The notes: a model not told the origin generated them from the letters alone. Counted from the first letter of the stretch, positions 1 to 5,894 are shown. The stretch is 6,160 nucleotides of DNA from Methanocorpusculum sp. (GCA_029986975.1 DALTWR010000060.1:1-6160), one strand, 5' to 3'. Program-made: numbers and translations.

Positions 1-182
1 TTACTACTGTACTCAGATACGCGAGTTCTCGGGAACTAGTGAACGCTGCTTCCCCTTCCTTTTGTTGAGTTGTTGTTTTAGTTAGTTTGTTTTGTGTTGT
101 CAGGTTATTTTCTAAGCCTATTGATTTCAGATTTAATTCCTTAATCGAAACTCTCTTATCTCAGTATCTCCTATATTCATTC
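1..182. other. Non-coding lead-in, T/G-rich, upstream of the ferritin-like gene
   Basis: No credible complete gene is visible here. Frame 1 is open from the window edge to a TAG at 37-39 and reads as 12 residues; this could be the tail of an upstream gene but is too short to judge. Bases 24-37 form a small hairpin (AGTTC, loop TCGG, GAACT), followed by a pyrimidine-rich run at about 46-64, which together could be a weak terminator. Bases 61-110 hold 31 T and only 1 C. A loose TATA-like stretch at 131-138 (ATTTAATT) would place transcription start near 160, a short leader for the gene at 183, but this is weak. Confidence 0.5.
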
Positions 183-488
183 ATGCCAGAATTTGGAAAT
201 CCATTTGCCGGTATGAAAAAAGACCGCAAGCTTACGCATGATGAACTTGTGCGCGCAATCCGTTTTATGATTTCTGCAGAGTATGAAGCAATTCAGCTTT
301 ATCAGCAGTTAGCAGAATCGATCGATGATAAACTTTCGATTGAAGTCCTGAATGATATTGCAGACGAAGAAAAAGTACATGCAGGTGAATTCCTGCGCCT
401 TCTCCATCACCTTGAAAAGGATGAAGCAAAATTCTATGAAGAGGGTGCAGAAGAGGTAGAAGAGGAGATTAAGAAACTCTCTGCCTAA
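183..488 (+). CDS. Ferritin-like di-iron protein, encapsulated-ferritin/rubrerythrin type
   Basis: This 101-residue all-helical protein probably binds iron at a ferroxidase site and takes part in iron storage or oxidative-stress defence in the cytoplasm. The two-helix half-ferritin pattern is visible: AEYEAIQLYQQL at about 32-43, then DEEKVHAGEF at 61-70. By alignment from memory to the Rhodospirillum rubrum encapsulated ferritin, E33, E63 and H66 match its metal ligands E32, E62 and H65, and E35 matches E34. Known members build the di-iron site between two subunits. The C-terminus is acidic and ends EEIKKLSA, without an evident encapsulin-docking tail, and no encapsulin shell gene is in the window. 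The frame is open from 87, but the extra residues look non-coding, so the ATG at 183 is chosen; no Shine-Dalgarno precedes it. It could equally be annotated as a rubrerythrin-family protein. The family is fairly sure, the encapsulated role is not. Confidence 0.85.
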   Translation: MPEFGNPFAGMKKDRKLTHDELVRAIRFMISAEYEAIQLYQQLAESIDDKLSIEVLNDIADEEKVHAGEFLRLLHHLEKDEAKFYEEGAEEVEEEIKKLSA

Positions 489-491
489 TCA

Positions 492-496
492 TTTTT
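492..496 (+). terminator. Oligo-T terminator after the ferritin-like gene
   Basis: A run of five T follows the TAA stop by 3 nt, with no strong hairpin before it. Archaeal RNA polymerase commonly terminates on such U-tracts. It would separate this gene from the tRNA-Thr 45 bp downstream. Confidence 0.4.
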
Positions 497-502
497 CGTA
501 AG

Positions 503-518
503 CATTATATCATATACC
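503..518 (+). promoter_or_regulatory. TATA-like promoter of tRNA-Thr
   Basis: Two overlapping TATA-like stretches (CATTATATC at 503-511 and CATATACC at 511-518) lie about 25-35 bp before the mature tRNA 5' end at 542. Archaeal start sites fall about 26 bp past the box centre, so either would start transcription between about 533 and 541, with a short or no leader. Confidence 0.5.
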
Positions 519-541
519 CACTAATGATTATACGCACTTTT

Positions 542-615
542 GCTTCAGTGGCCTAGCCCGGCATAGCGGCTGATTTGTAATCAGCAGGTCGAGGGTTCAA
601 ATCCCTCCTGGAGCT
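542..615 (+). tRNA. tRNA-Thr (anticodon TGT)
   Basis: The cloverleaf can be drawn by hand. The acceptor GCTTCAG (542-548) pairs with CTGGAGC (608-614) with one G-T pair. The anticodon stem GCTGA/TCAGC (569-573/581-585) encloses the loop TTTGTAA with anticodon TGT at 576-578. The T-arm is GAGGG TTCAAAT CCCTC at 591-607. The discriminator is T615 and CCA is not encoded, as is usual in archaea. There is no intron. The D-stem is poor: GCCT (551-554) against TAGC (564-567) gives only two Watson-Crick pairs. A T4 run at 617-620 may end the transcript. The gene converges on the minus-strand operon ending at 630. Confidence 0.93.
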
Positions 616-629
616 CTTTTCATGTTGTA

Positions 630-1034
630 TTATTTCTTAATCTCTTCCATCATCCGTTTAAACTCAGCATCAACTTCCGCCCAAACTTTATCACATTCTT
701 CTTTCGGACGAATAATCGGCAGGAGTGAGTAATACTCCTCAAACATCTGATATTGTTCTTCAATAAATGACTCTGCTGTTTTTTCATCTCCGCAGAACTG
801 CAGAATCGTTTTTGCATTTTCGAGCGTGTACGGGTATTTTCTTATCTTGTACTCTGCAAGGTCAGATAACGGCTTCATCACCTTTGCTATAACTCCTTGT
901 ATATATTCAGGTTCATCATCTGCATCAAGTTCATCCAGAGACTCTATTGCCGTGGTAAGTTTCTGTCTGAATACGGCAGAGTAGCAGAGATACATCTCAA
1001 AATCATCTGCAGTGTCTGTATCAATATCAGTCAT
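630..1034 (-). CDS. Unrecognised acidic helical protein, last gene of the nth-MFS-coaD operon
   Basis: I do not recognise this 134-residue protein. It begins with an Asp/Thr-rich, probably disordered stretch (residues 1-11), then looks mainly alpha-helical and rich in Asp and Glu, with many aromatic residues (for example EEYYSLLPII around 99-108) and three scattered cysteines at 17, 81 and 114 that form no metal motif. There is no signal peptide and no membrane segment, so it should be a small soluble cytoplasmic protein. The ATG at 1034 is the first in the frame and lies 24 nt after the coaD stop; no Shine-Dalgarno is seen, so translation may depend on the operon transcript. The ending MMEEIKK suggests a terminal amphipathic helix. 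It shares the block's direction and spacing, so co-transcription with coaD is likely, but no function follows from this. Its coding status is supported by a clean protein-like composition. Confidence 0.75.
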   Translation of the reverse strand: MTDIDTDTADDFEMYLCYSAVFRQKLTTAIESLDELDADDEPEYIQGVIAKVMKPLSDLAEYKIRKYPYTLENAKTILQFCGDEKTAESFIEEQYQMFEEYYSLLPIIRPKEECDKVWAEVDAEFKRMMEEIKK

Positions 1035-1058
1035 AAGTAATCATTATGCCGTTTTAGC

Positions 1059-1529
1059 TTATGGCTTTTTCTTTTCTTCCGTTTTTCCAAACCGGTCAAT
1101 CTCACCTTGGTAAATTCTGGTCGTAGAAACCTCTTTTCCATCATCAGCGGTTACGCAATTGACAACAGATAAGGCGACCTCTTTTTTCCCTGCTGTTTTA
1201 CGCTTTTCATTAATGAGTTCTCCTACAGGATATGTTTCATAACTTACCACGAGCACATCAAAATCAAGCGTGAGAGTCGGACCGAATGCATCATAGAGCG
1301 GCTCTATAAACCATGCTGCAGAAAAACCTTCATCAGCAATCCATGCCTCCAGTTCTTTTTTCCTGATGTCATACGGACGCACCGGATGATTCTTGCGCCC
1401 GGCAAACTCATCAGATGACAAACCGATAACGACCTCCCCGTTATCTCCGGCGGCAAGAAAAGCTCTTCTTAAGAGTTCCTGATGCCCGATATGCAGATAA
1501 TCAAACGTTCCCCCTACAACAACTCTCAT
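1059..1529 (-). CDS. coaD: Phosphopantetheine adenylyltransferase, archaeal type
   Basis: This enzyme transfers AMP from ATP to 4'-phosphopantetheine, giving dephospho-CoA, the next-to-last step of coenzyme A synthesis in the cytoplasm. The 156-residue protein is a nucleotidyltransferase of the HxGH superfamily: the N-terminus carries GGTFDYLHIGH with the HIGH motif at residues 13-16, and STTRI at 135-139 matches the second ATP-binding motif (ISSTKI-like). The spacing and the GGTFDYLHIGH form resemble archaeal and eukaryotic PPATs rather than bacterial CoaD. The C-terminus is a short Lys-rich tail (EEKKKP). Its ATG overlaps the TGA of the upstream MFS gene by 4 bp (ATGA), so translational coupling is likely; a GGAG inside the MFS 3' end lies 11 nt before the ATG. 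A related cytidylyltransferase is the main alternative, but the motif set favours PPAT. Confidence 0.93.
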   Translation of the reverse strand: MRVVVGGTFDYLHIGHQELLRRAFLAAGDNGEVVIGLSSDEFAGRKNHPVRPYDIRKKELEAWIADEGFSAAWFIEPLYDAFGPTLTLDFDVLVVSYETYPVGELINEKRKTAGKKEVALSVVNCVTADDGKEVSTTRIYQGEIDRFGKTEEKKKP

Positions 1530-2941
1530 GCAGATTCTTTCTCCTCGCTTTCGTCAAGCTTCGGCACAGACCCGCGGAACCATGAGAGAATTGCACCAAC
1601 CACGCCCAGACCTGCGCAGATGAGCATTGAGACCTTTAACGCATAGGCAAAGTCTGCGTACATTGATTCATTCAGCAGTTCAGAGCTTCCTACAATAAGA
1701 GAAATTGCTGCCATGCATATTGCCATTGAGATAAGCATGCCGTACTGTCTTACAACAGAAATAATGCCGGATGCGGTACTGTACTCGCTCTTTGGAACAG
1801 AACTCATAATGGTTGCCGTGTTCGGCGCTGAGAAAAGTGCCATGCCAAGACCGATTAAAATCTGAATAAGCGTGATATATCCGCGTGATTCAGCACCGGA
1901 AAGACCGATGCCTGAGAGAAGCACCAGTCCCGCAACAGATAAAATCATACCGGCTGTTGCGAGATACTTCGGGTCAATCTTATCTGCAAGTTTTCCGGCA
2001 ATGGGCGTTACAATCACCTGTACAAGCGACTGGAAAAGCATAATTATCCCTGCTTCAGTTGCGGTAAGCTGCCCGATTGACTGCAGATACAAAGAAAGCA
2101 TGTACACAACGGCATACGATGCCGCATAATTAAGAAGCGCCGCATAGGATGAACGGGCAAACCGCTTGTTTTTGAGGAAGAGTTTGATGTGCAGAATCGG
2201 ATGCTCTTTTTTAATCTCATACCAGATAAAGAAGATAAATAAAGCCAGCCCGACAGCAGCGAGAAGTATCGACCAGTCATCAGTGATGGTTGATAAGCCG
2301 TACATCAGACAAAATGTTGCTGCCGCATAGAGAAATGCGCCGAGCGTATCGAACTTTTCAACAGGTATCGTAAACTCTGTTTTCAGGAATATGAATATCA
2401 AAAGACCTGATAACGCAATCAGCGGTGCAATTAAAATATAGAGACTCTTCCATCCGAATGCATCGGTAAGAATCCCTCCAAGGAATGGTCCAAGCGTCAG
2501 CCCGACATACACCATGGTGGTATTAATCCCGATGATAAATCCGCGTTTGTTTTTCGGGAAAATCCGTGTAAGGATTGCAAGGCTTGTAATCATTACAAAA
2601 GCCATGCCAAGACCTGCTGTCACTCTGAATAAAATCAGAACACCGTATGTCGGTGAAAAAATCGAGAACAGACATGAGAGAGCTACAATCAGCGTTCCTA
2701 TGATGTAGGATTTTTTGTATCCGATTTTATCTACGACCCATGATGCAGGGACGAGGAAAATTGCGTTCGATAAAATAAAAGCGGTTGACAGCCATCCAAG
2801 GTCGCGGGCTGAAACGGTGAACTCAAGACCGATTAACGGCATCGCCAAAATAATCATCGTTCCTAAGAGCGGGTTCATGATTACGCCTAAGGATGTTGCT
2901 GCGAGGACTAAATTTCTGTTTCCGGCTGAATGTTCACTCAT
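1526..2941 (-). CDS. MFS transporter, DHA2-like (14 helices), putative drug/proton antiporter
   Basis: This 471-residue integral membrane protein has roughly fourteen hydrophobic segments between residues 12 and 455, the size and helix count of the EmrB/QacA (DHA2) branch of the major facilitator superfamily. Visible family motifs are a motif-A-like loop after helix 2 (WVVDKIGYKK, about 68-77), motif B in helix 4 with R106 and the following GLG, the antiporter motif C in helix 5 (GLTLGPFLGG, 147-156), and a second motif-A-like loop in the C-terminal half (GKLADKI, 316-322). Motif C is typical of exporters, so proton-driven efflux is inferred; the substrate cannot be read. The C-terminus is a short charged cytoplasmic tail (DESEEKESA). 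Its ATG overlaps the end of nth by 8 bp, and its stop overlaps coaD by 4 bp. Only a weak AAAGGA about 14 nt upstream could serve as ribosome site, so coupling to nth is likely. Confidence 0.93.
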   Translation of the reverse strand: MSEHSAGNRNLVLAATSLGVIMNPLLGTMIILAMPLIGLEFTVSARDLGWLSTAFILSNAIFLVPASWVVDKIGYKKSYIIGTLIVALSCLFSIFSPTYGVLILFRVTAGLGMAFVMITSLAILTRIFPKNKRGFIIGINTTMVYVGLTLGPFLGGILTDAFGWKSLYILIAPLIALSGLLIFIFLKTEFTIPVEKFDTLGAFLYAAATFCLMYGLSTITDDWSILLAAVGLALFIFFIWYEIKKEHPILHIKLFLKNKRFARSSYAALLNYAASYAVVYMLSLYLQSIGQLTATEAGIIMLFQSLVQVIVTPIAGKLADKIDPKYLATAGMILSVAGLVLLSGIGLSGAESRGYITLIQILIGLGMALFSAPNTATIMSSVPKSEYSTASGIISVVRQYGMLISMAICMAAISLIVGSSELLNESMYADFAYALKVSMLICAGLGVVGAILSWFRGSVPKLDESEEKESA

Positions 2942-3569
2942 GAGAGATACAACGTTCCTTTAAGACACATTTGTCACATGCCGGTCTTCGTGCATCACAG
3001 ACAGCGCGTCCGTGCGAGATGAGGAGATAGTTTACATGCTCCCACCATTTTTTGTCGAACAAGGCTAACAGGTCCTGCTCGATTTTTTCCGGCTCTGTTT
3101 TATTCGTAAATCCGAGGCGGATACTAAGACGCTTTACATGCGTATCAACGGCAATCCCGTATGTCTTGTGATATGCGTGATTTGTTACGATGTTTGCCGT
3201 CTTGCGCCCGACACCCGGAAGGGTGATGAGTTCTTCAATGGTGTCAGGCACTTCACCGTTGAACTCAGCGACTAACCGTTTCGATGCTGCGATGATGTTT
3301 TTCGCCTTTGCGTGATAGTATCCTGCAGGGCGGATGATTTGTTCAACATCCTCCTGCCTTGCTTTGGATAGAGCTTCTGCATCCGGATAGCGCGCAAACA
3401 GTTCATCGCGCAGACCGTTAATCGTTTTATCCGTTGTCTGTGCAGAAAGTACTGTCATAATCAGAATCTCAAACGGATTTCTGAATTTGAGAAAATTCAT
3501 ATCTTCGCGTGTATGCGGATAAATCGTGTTTAAAATCGTTAAAATCTCATCAGCAGAAACTTTGTCCAT
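2934..3569 (-). CDS. nth: Endonuclease III, 4Fe-4S DNA glycosylase/AP lyase
   Basis: This base-excision repair enzyme removes oxidised pyrimidines from DNA and nicks the resulting abasic site. The chosen 211-residue product has the same length as E. coli Nth. The helix-hairpin-helix LPGVGRKTA (117-125) contains the catalytic lysine K123 (E. coli K120), and VDTHV holds the catalytic aspartate D142 (E. coli D138). The C-terminal iron-sulfur motif is complete: C191-X6-C198-X2-C201-X5-C207. The frame is open 14 codons further upstream to 3611, but that extension runs backwards through the tRNA-Pro gene and has no family counterpart, so the ATG at 3569 is the start. It lies only 12 nt after the tRNA 3' end, with no Shine-Dalgarno, which implies a joint tRNA-mRNA transcript or a very short-leader message released by tRNA processing. 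The last codons overlap the MFS start by 8 bp. Confidence 0.96.
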   Translation of the reverse strand: MDKVSADEILTILNTIYPHTREDMNFLKFRNPFEILIMTVLSAQTTDKTINGLRDELFARYPDAEALSKARQEDVEQIIRPAGYYHAKAKNIIAASKRLVAEFNGEVPDTIEELITLPGVGRKTANIVTNHAYHKTYGIAVDTHVKRLSIRLGFTNKTEPEKIEQDLLALFDKKWWEHVNYLLISHGRAVCDARRPACDKCVLKERCISHE

Positions 3570-3581
3570 AATTATGAAAAA

Positions 3582-3656
3582 TGGGGCAGCCCAGATTCGA
3601 ACTGGGGTCAAAGCGTCCCAAACGCTCTAGGATGGACCAGGCTACCCTACTGCCCC
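3582..3656 (-). tRNA. tRNA-Pro (anticodon TGG)
   Basis: On the minus strand the acceptor GGGGCAG (3656-3650) pairs fully with CTGCCCC near the 3' end. The anticodon stem GAGCG/CGCTT (one G-T) encloses the loop TTTGGGA with anticodon TGG. The T-arm is CCCAG TTCGAAT CTGGG and the discriminator is A. There is no intron and no encoded CCA. The D-stem GGGT pairs with ATCC and could extend through the neighbouring TA on both sides, giving a longer helix than usual. The mature 3' end is followed by TTTTT and then, 12 nt on, by the start codon of nth. The T5 run could act as a partial terminator, setting a ratio between tRNA and mRNA (inference). Confidence 0.95.
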
Positions 3657-3682
3657 TTGTGCTTTATATAATATGCGTTTGT

Positions 3683-3692
3683 AGTTTAAATA
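3683..3692 (-). promoter_or_regulatory. TATA-like promoter of tRNA-Pro and probably of the nth operon
   Basis: On the minus strand TTATTTAAAC is centred about 32 bp before the mature tRNA 5' end, which puts the start near 3661-3664 and leaves a leader of a few nt for RNase P to remove. A second AT-rich box (TTATATAAAG, 3662-3671) is too close to the tRNA to drive a complete transcript. No other promoter-like site is visible before nth. Confidence 0.5.
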
Positions 3693-3710
3693 AGATTCTT
3701 TTCCGGCGGG

Positions 3711-3743
3711 AAAAAAAGATGGAATCCTGCTCTTCAGAGCGGG
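3711..3743 (-). terminator. Hairpin plus T7 terminator of the UMP kinase gene
   Basis: On the minus strand the sequence CCCGCTCT-GA-AGAGCAGG (3743-3726) folds into a near-perfect stem with one C-A mismatch, then a T7 run follows at 3717-3711. The upper stem contains the TGA stop codon (3736-3734). Oligo-T is the usual archaeal termination signal; the hairpin is an extra, bacterial-looking element. It separates pyrH from the tRNA-Pro operon promoter just downstream. Confidence 0.6.
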
Positions 3744-4438
3744 AATGAAACCTTCTTATCGCCCACGACAGTGCCGCTGAATTTACCATCAAGAAGGGCA
3801 TCTTCTAAAATCTTCGGGTCTCTTCCGTCGATTACCACTAAAGGAACGCCGCTTCTTTCAGTTACTTTTGCAGCCACTAAATCGATAATCATGTTTGAAC
3901 CGGCATTCATCTTCTCTTTCATAATAAGAGAGATTAATTCAGCAGGAGTCATTGTGTCAAATTTCTTTGCGCTTAGGTCACGCTTCGGGTCTGCTGTATA
4001 GATTCCGTCAACTGCTGTTAAATCGAGCATCATCGAAGAGTTTGTCTCTTCTGCAAGAACAGCGCCGACTGCATCTGTGGTCTGTCCCGGGGTAACGCCG
4101 CCCATCACGACAATTTTGCCGCTTACTGCAAACTCTTTTGCCTGAAGATAGCTTTCTGCCGCGCGCGGGTATGCATATTCTTTGAGCGCGCCGATTAAAA
4201 GTGCTGCATTAATGCGGGTTACCATAATCCCGATTTCATCAGATGATGCTTCATCTAATGCAATATCACGGCAGGCATTGATATATCTCCTTGCCTCTCC
4301 TCCGCCGCCGACGACGACAAAAACCTGTATTCCTTTTTCACTTAGTCGAATGAGAGTGTCTGCCCACTCTTTTAAGCGGTGTTCTTCGAGTGAAGGAACA
4401 AGAACTGATCCCCCGACTGCTGCTACAACCCGTTTCAT
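3734..4438 (-). CDS. pyrH: Uridylate (UMP) kinase, archaeal type
   Basis: This enzyme phosphorylates UMP to UDP with ATP, feeding all pyrimidine nucleotide synthesis in the cytoplasm. The 234-residue protein is a single amino-acid-kinase fold. Visible signatures are the N-terminal glycine pair G9-G10 followed by S11, the phosphate-binding VVVGGGGEARRYI (41-53), TPGQTTDAVGA (116-126) for UMP contact, and the ATP-site segment VDGIYTADPK (143-152). The short N-terminus and the length match archaeal UMP kinases rather than the roughly 240-residue bacterial form. Other amino-acid kinases (aspartokinase, carbamate kinase) are larger or lack this pattern. The start at 4438 is the only good ATG; no Shine-Dalgarno is present (ACCTCGAT precedes it), and the TATA-like box at 4468-4476 implies a leader of about 8 nt. 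The gene stands alone, divergent from the membrane gene at 4549. Confidence 0.94.
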   Translation of the reverse strand: MKRVVAAVGGSVLVPSLEEHRLKEWADTLIRLSEKGIQVFVVVGGGGEARRYINACRDIALDEASSDEIGIMVTRINAALLIGALKEYAYPRAAESYLQAKEFAVSGKIVVMGGVTPGQTTDAVGAVLAEETNSSMMLDLTAVDGIYTADPKRDLSAKKFDTMTPAELISLIMKEKMNAGSNMIIDLVAAKVTERSGVPLVVIDGRDPKILEDALLDGKFSGTVVGDKKVSFPL

Positions 4439-4548
4439 ATCGAGGTATTATATTTGGCTTTCTTTCCATATAAAATCCGTGAGGTCGTGTCTCGCTCAGG
4501 CTTTCTTTTGTGCAATTATTTATCTGGATGATAAACCAACATAATTAT
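4439..4548. promoter_or_regulatory. Divergent promoter region between pyrH and the PH-domain gene
   Basis: These 110 bp carry promoters for both directions. For pyrH (minus) the box ATTTTATAT is at 4468-4476, placing the start near 4446. For the plus-strand gene TTATTTATC is at 4516-4524, placing the start near 4546, almost at the ATG. Both messages would be leaderless or nearly so. No obvious operator repeat is seen between the two boxes. Confidence 0.55.
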
Positions 4549-5124
4549 ATGACACAATATCTTTTCGGAGAAGAAATCCTGCGCGAAGACCGCAGAGTGG
4601 GAACTTACTTTGTCCGCTATCTTCCATGGCTGATTATTTTTGCAGCTCTTGCAGTTCTTCCATGGGTTCTTCCCCAGCGTTTTGGATGGGCTGCAACAGT
4701 AATGGGCTATGTTATGGTAGTTATTCCAAACTATACTGCTGCCAGAATTGCATTAAGTGTTCTTTTTGGCATTGTTGCTGTTCTCATTCTCATCTCCTGT
4801 ATCAGAAATCTGAAAATCCCGCGTCTTGTTATCACGAAGACCCGTGTGTGTTGTCTGAAGCGTCCGAACAAGTACTGCGAAGCACGCTTTGACAAGATTG
4901 ATGCAGTAAAGATTCGCGGAAAAACATTTGCCGTCTATGCAGGAGGGCGCAAAGTATTTTCCTTCGGACCTATTGCCGACCCGTTTATAACGCGCGAAGC
5001 ACTTATTGTTCTGGTTGAGAAACGCTATGAGGTAGAAACTGAGGATTCGTCCGCCCAGACTAAACCTGTTTCCTGTTCTGAAGCAGAACCGATTTCAAAA
5101 CCCGGTGACGTTTTCGGAAACTAA
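4549..5124 (+). CDS. Two-helix membrane protein with bacterial PH-like domain
   Basis: This 191-residue protein has a short cytoplasmic N-terminus (LFGEEILREDRR), two hydrophobic segments (about 21-41 and 64-86), then a soluble domain of about residues 90-160 and a polar tail. The domain pattern (PRLVITKTRVCCL, then FDKIDAVKIRGKTFAVYAGG, then FSFGPIADP) matches the bPH_2/YdbS-like PH family: a beta-strand with I-T-x-x-R-V, a K-I-D-A-V strand, and a Gly-rich turn before a proline-containing strand. The role of such proteins is mostly unknown; membrane-associated scaffolding is a general guess. The frame opens earlier, at a GTG at 4510 and an ATG at 4528, but the ATG at 4549 fits the TATA-like box and the conserved start of such proteins. 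The tail (SSAQTKPVSCSEAEP) looks disordered. It is followed 9 nt later by the fdhD-like gene, so the two are probably co-transcribed. Confidence 0.8.
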   Translation: MTQYLFGEEILREDRRVGTYFVRYLPWLIIFAALAVLPWVLPQRFGWAATVMGYVMVVIPNYTAARIALSVLFGIVAVLILISCIRNLKIPRLVITKTRVCCLKRPNKYCEARFDKIDAVKIRGKTFAVYAGGRKVFSFGPIADPFITREALIVLVEKRYEVETEDSSAQTKPVSCSEAEPISKPGDVFGN

Positions 5125-5133
5125 CTTTTTTTG

Positions 5134-5877
5134 ATGGCTATGTTTGAAGATACTATTCAGAAACATCATGCCGTCCGTTACAATGACGGCAATGTCGAGG
5201 AGTTTGAGGATTCTGTTGTTGTTGAGGATGTTATCACGCTCTATCTTAACGGAACGAAGTATATCTCGATGGTTGCAACAGCCGATTCGTTAGAAGAGCT
5301 TGGTGCAGGTTTTTTTATCGCGGCAGGTGCTGCGAAGAAAATCAAATCAGTGCGTGTTGATGGTTTGAATGTCTATGTGGATGCAGATGATGTTCATTCT
5401 GTTTCCGGTGTCTTAGAGTCTGCCGGCGGTTTTTCCGGCGCGAATGATGCTGAATCTAAAGCGGTCTCTGCTGATGTTTGTATAGACCCGAAGGAAATTT
5501 TTGAAATCCGTGAGTCGCTGAATGCGGATGTCTGGTCACGGACTGGAGGCCTTCACTCAACGGTGCTCTATTACCAGCATAAAATGGCTGCTATCTTCTG
5601 CGATATCGGAAGACACAACACTGTGGATAAAGCAATCGGATATATGATACTTCATTCTTTTTCTCCGAAGGATTGTGTTATCGGATGTACCGGACGTCAG
5701 CCCGTCGGTATGGTCTCGAAAGCAGTAAATGCAGGTCTTCCTATCATTGTATCCCGCGCGGCGGCAACGACCTCAGGTATTAGTTTGGCAGAAAAAAGCG
5801 GTATTACACTTATCTGTTTCACGCGGGACAGGCGGTTTACTGTCTATACTCATCCGGAAAGAGTTTCGATGAAATAG
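5134..5877 (+). CDS. fdhD: FdhD-family formate dehydrogenase accessory sulfurtransferase, variant cysteine motif
   Basis: FdhD passes sulfur from a cysteine desulfurase to the molybdenum or tungsten bis-MGD cofactor of formate dehydrogenase, making the enzyme active. The 247-residue protein shows the family blocks in order: NGTKYISMVATADSLEELGAGF (NG at 39-40 through GF at 59-60), TGGLHSTVL (137-145), DIGRHNTVDKAIG (157-169), TGRQPVGMVSKA (186-197), and the C-terminal AEKSGITLICFTRDRRFTVYT. The usual CXXC motif before the TGGxH block is altered: SADVC aligns so that only C115 remains and the first Cys is Ala. Another change is FCDIGRH in place of the common EDVGRH, giving C156. It could therefore be a divergent paralogue with a different partner. 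The ATG at 5134 is used; ATG at 5140 is an alternative. There is no Shine-Dalgarno, and the PH-domain gene ends 9 nt upstream. No formate dehydrogenase subunit is in the window. Confidence 0.88.
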   Translation: MAMFEDTIQKHHAVRYNDGNVEEFEDSVVVEDVITLYLNGTKYISMVATADSLEELGAGFFIAAGAAKKIKSVRVDGLNVYVDADDVHSVSGVLESAGGFSGANDAESKAVSADVCIDPKEIFEIRESLNADVWSRTGGLHSTVLYYQHKMAAIFCDIGRHNTVDKAIGYMILHSFSPKDCVIGCTGRQPVGMVSKAVNAGLPIIVSRAAATTSGISLAEKSGITLICFTRDRRFTVYTHPERVSMK

Positions 5878-5894
5878 ATTAAACCATTTCTCTA

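Noticed and set aside
1..39. Possible C-terminal end of an upstream plus-strand gene (12 codons to TAG)
   Set aside because: It is too short to separate from chance, and the other frames are also open across most of this stretch.
87..182. N-terminal extension of the ferritin-like protein
   Set aside because: The 32 added residues are not ferritin-like and come from T-rich, spacer-like DNA; the ATG at 183 begins the recognisable protein.
1872..2963. Several open frames opposite or out of frame with the MFS gene (e.g. 1872-2129 +, 2044-2280 -, 2514-2708 +, 2715-2963 +)
   Set aside because: They are shadows of the well-supported transporter gene, with no family pattern of their own.
3570..3611. 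N-terminal extension of nth by 14 residues
   Set aside because: It would be translated from the 3' part of the tRNA-Pro gene and its spacer. The 211-residue form from 3569 already matches the normal family length.
3771..4544. Plus-strand open frames across pyrH (3771-4001, 4182-4544)
   Set aside because: They lie antisense to a clear UMP kinase gene, and their composition is that of an antisense shadow.
4626..4892. Cys/Ser-rich 88-aa open frame
   Set aside because: It is a +2-frame shadow of the PH-domain membrane gene; the cysteines are a by-product of its hydrophobic codons.
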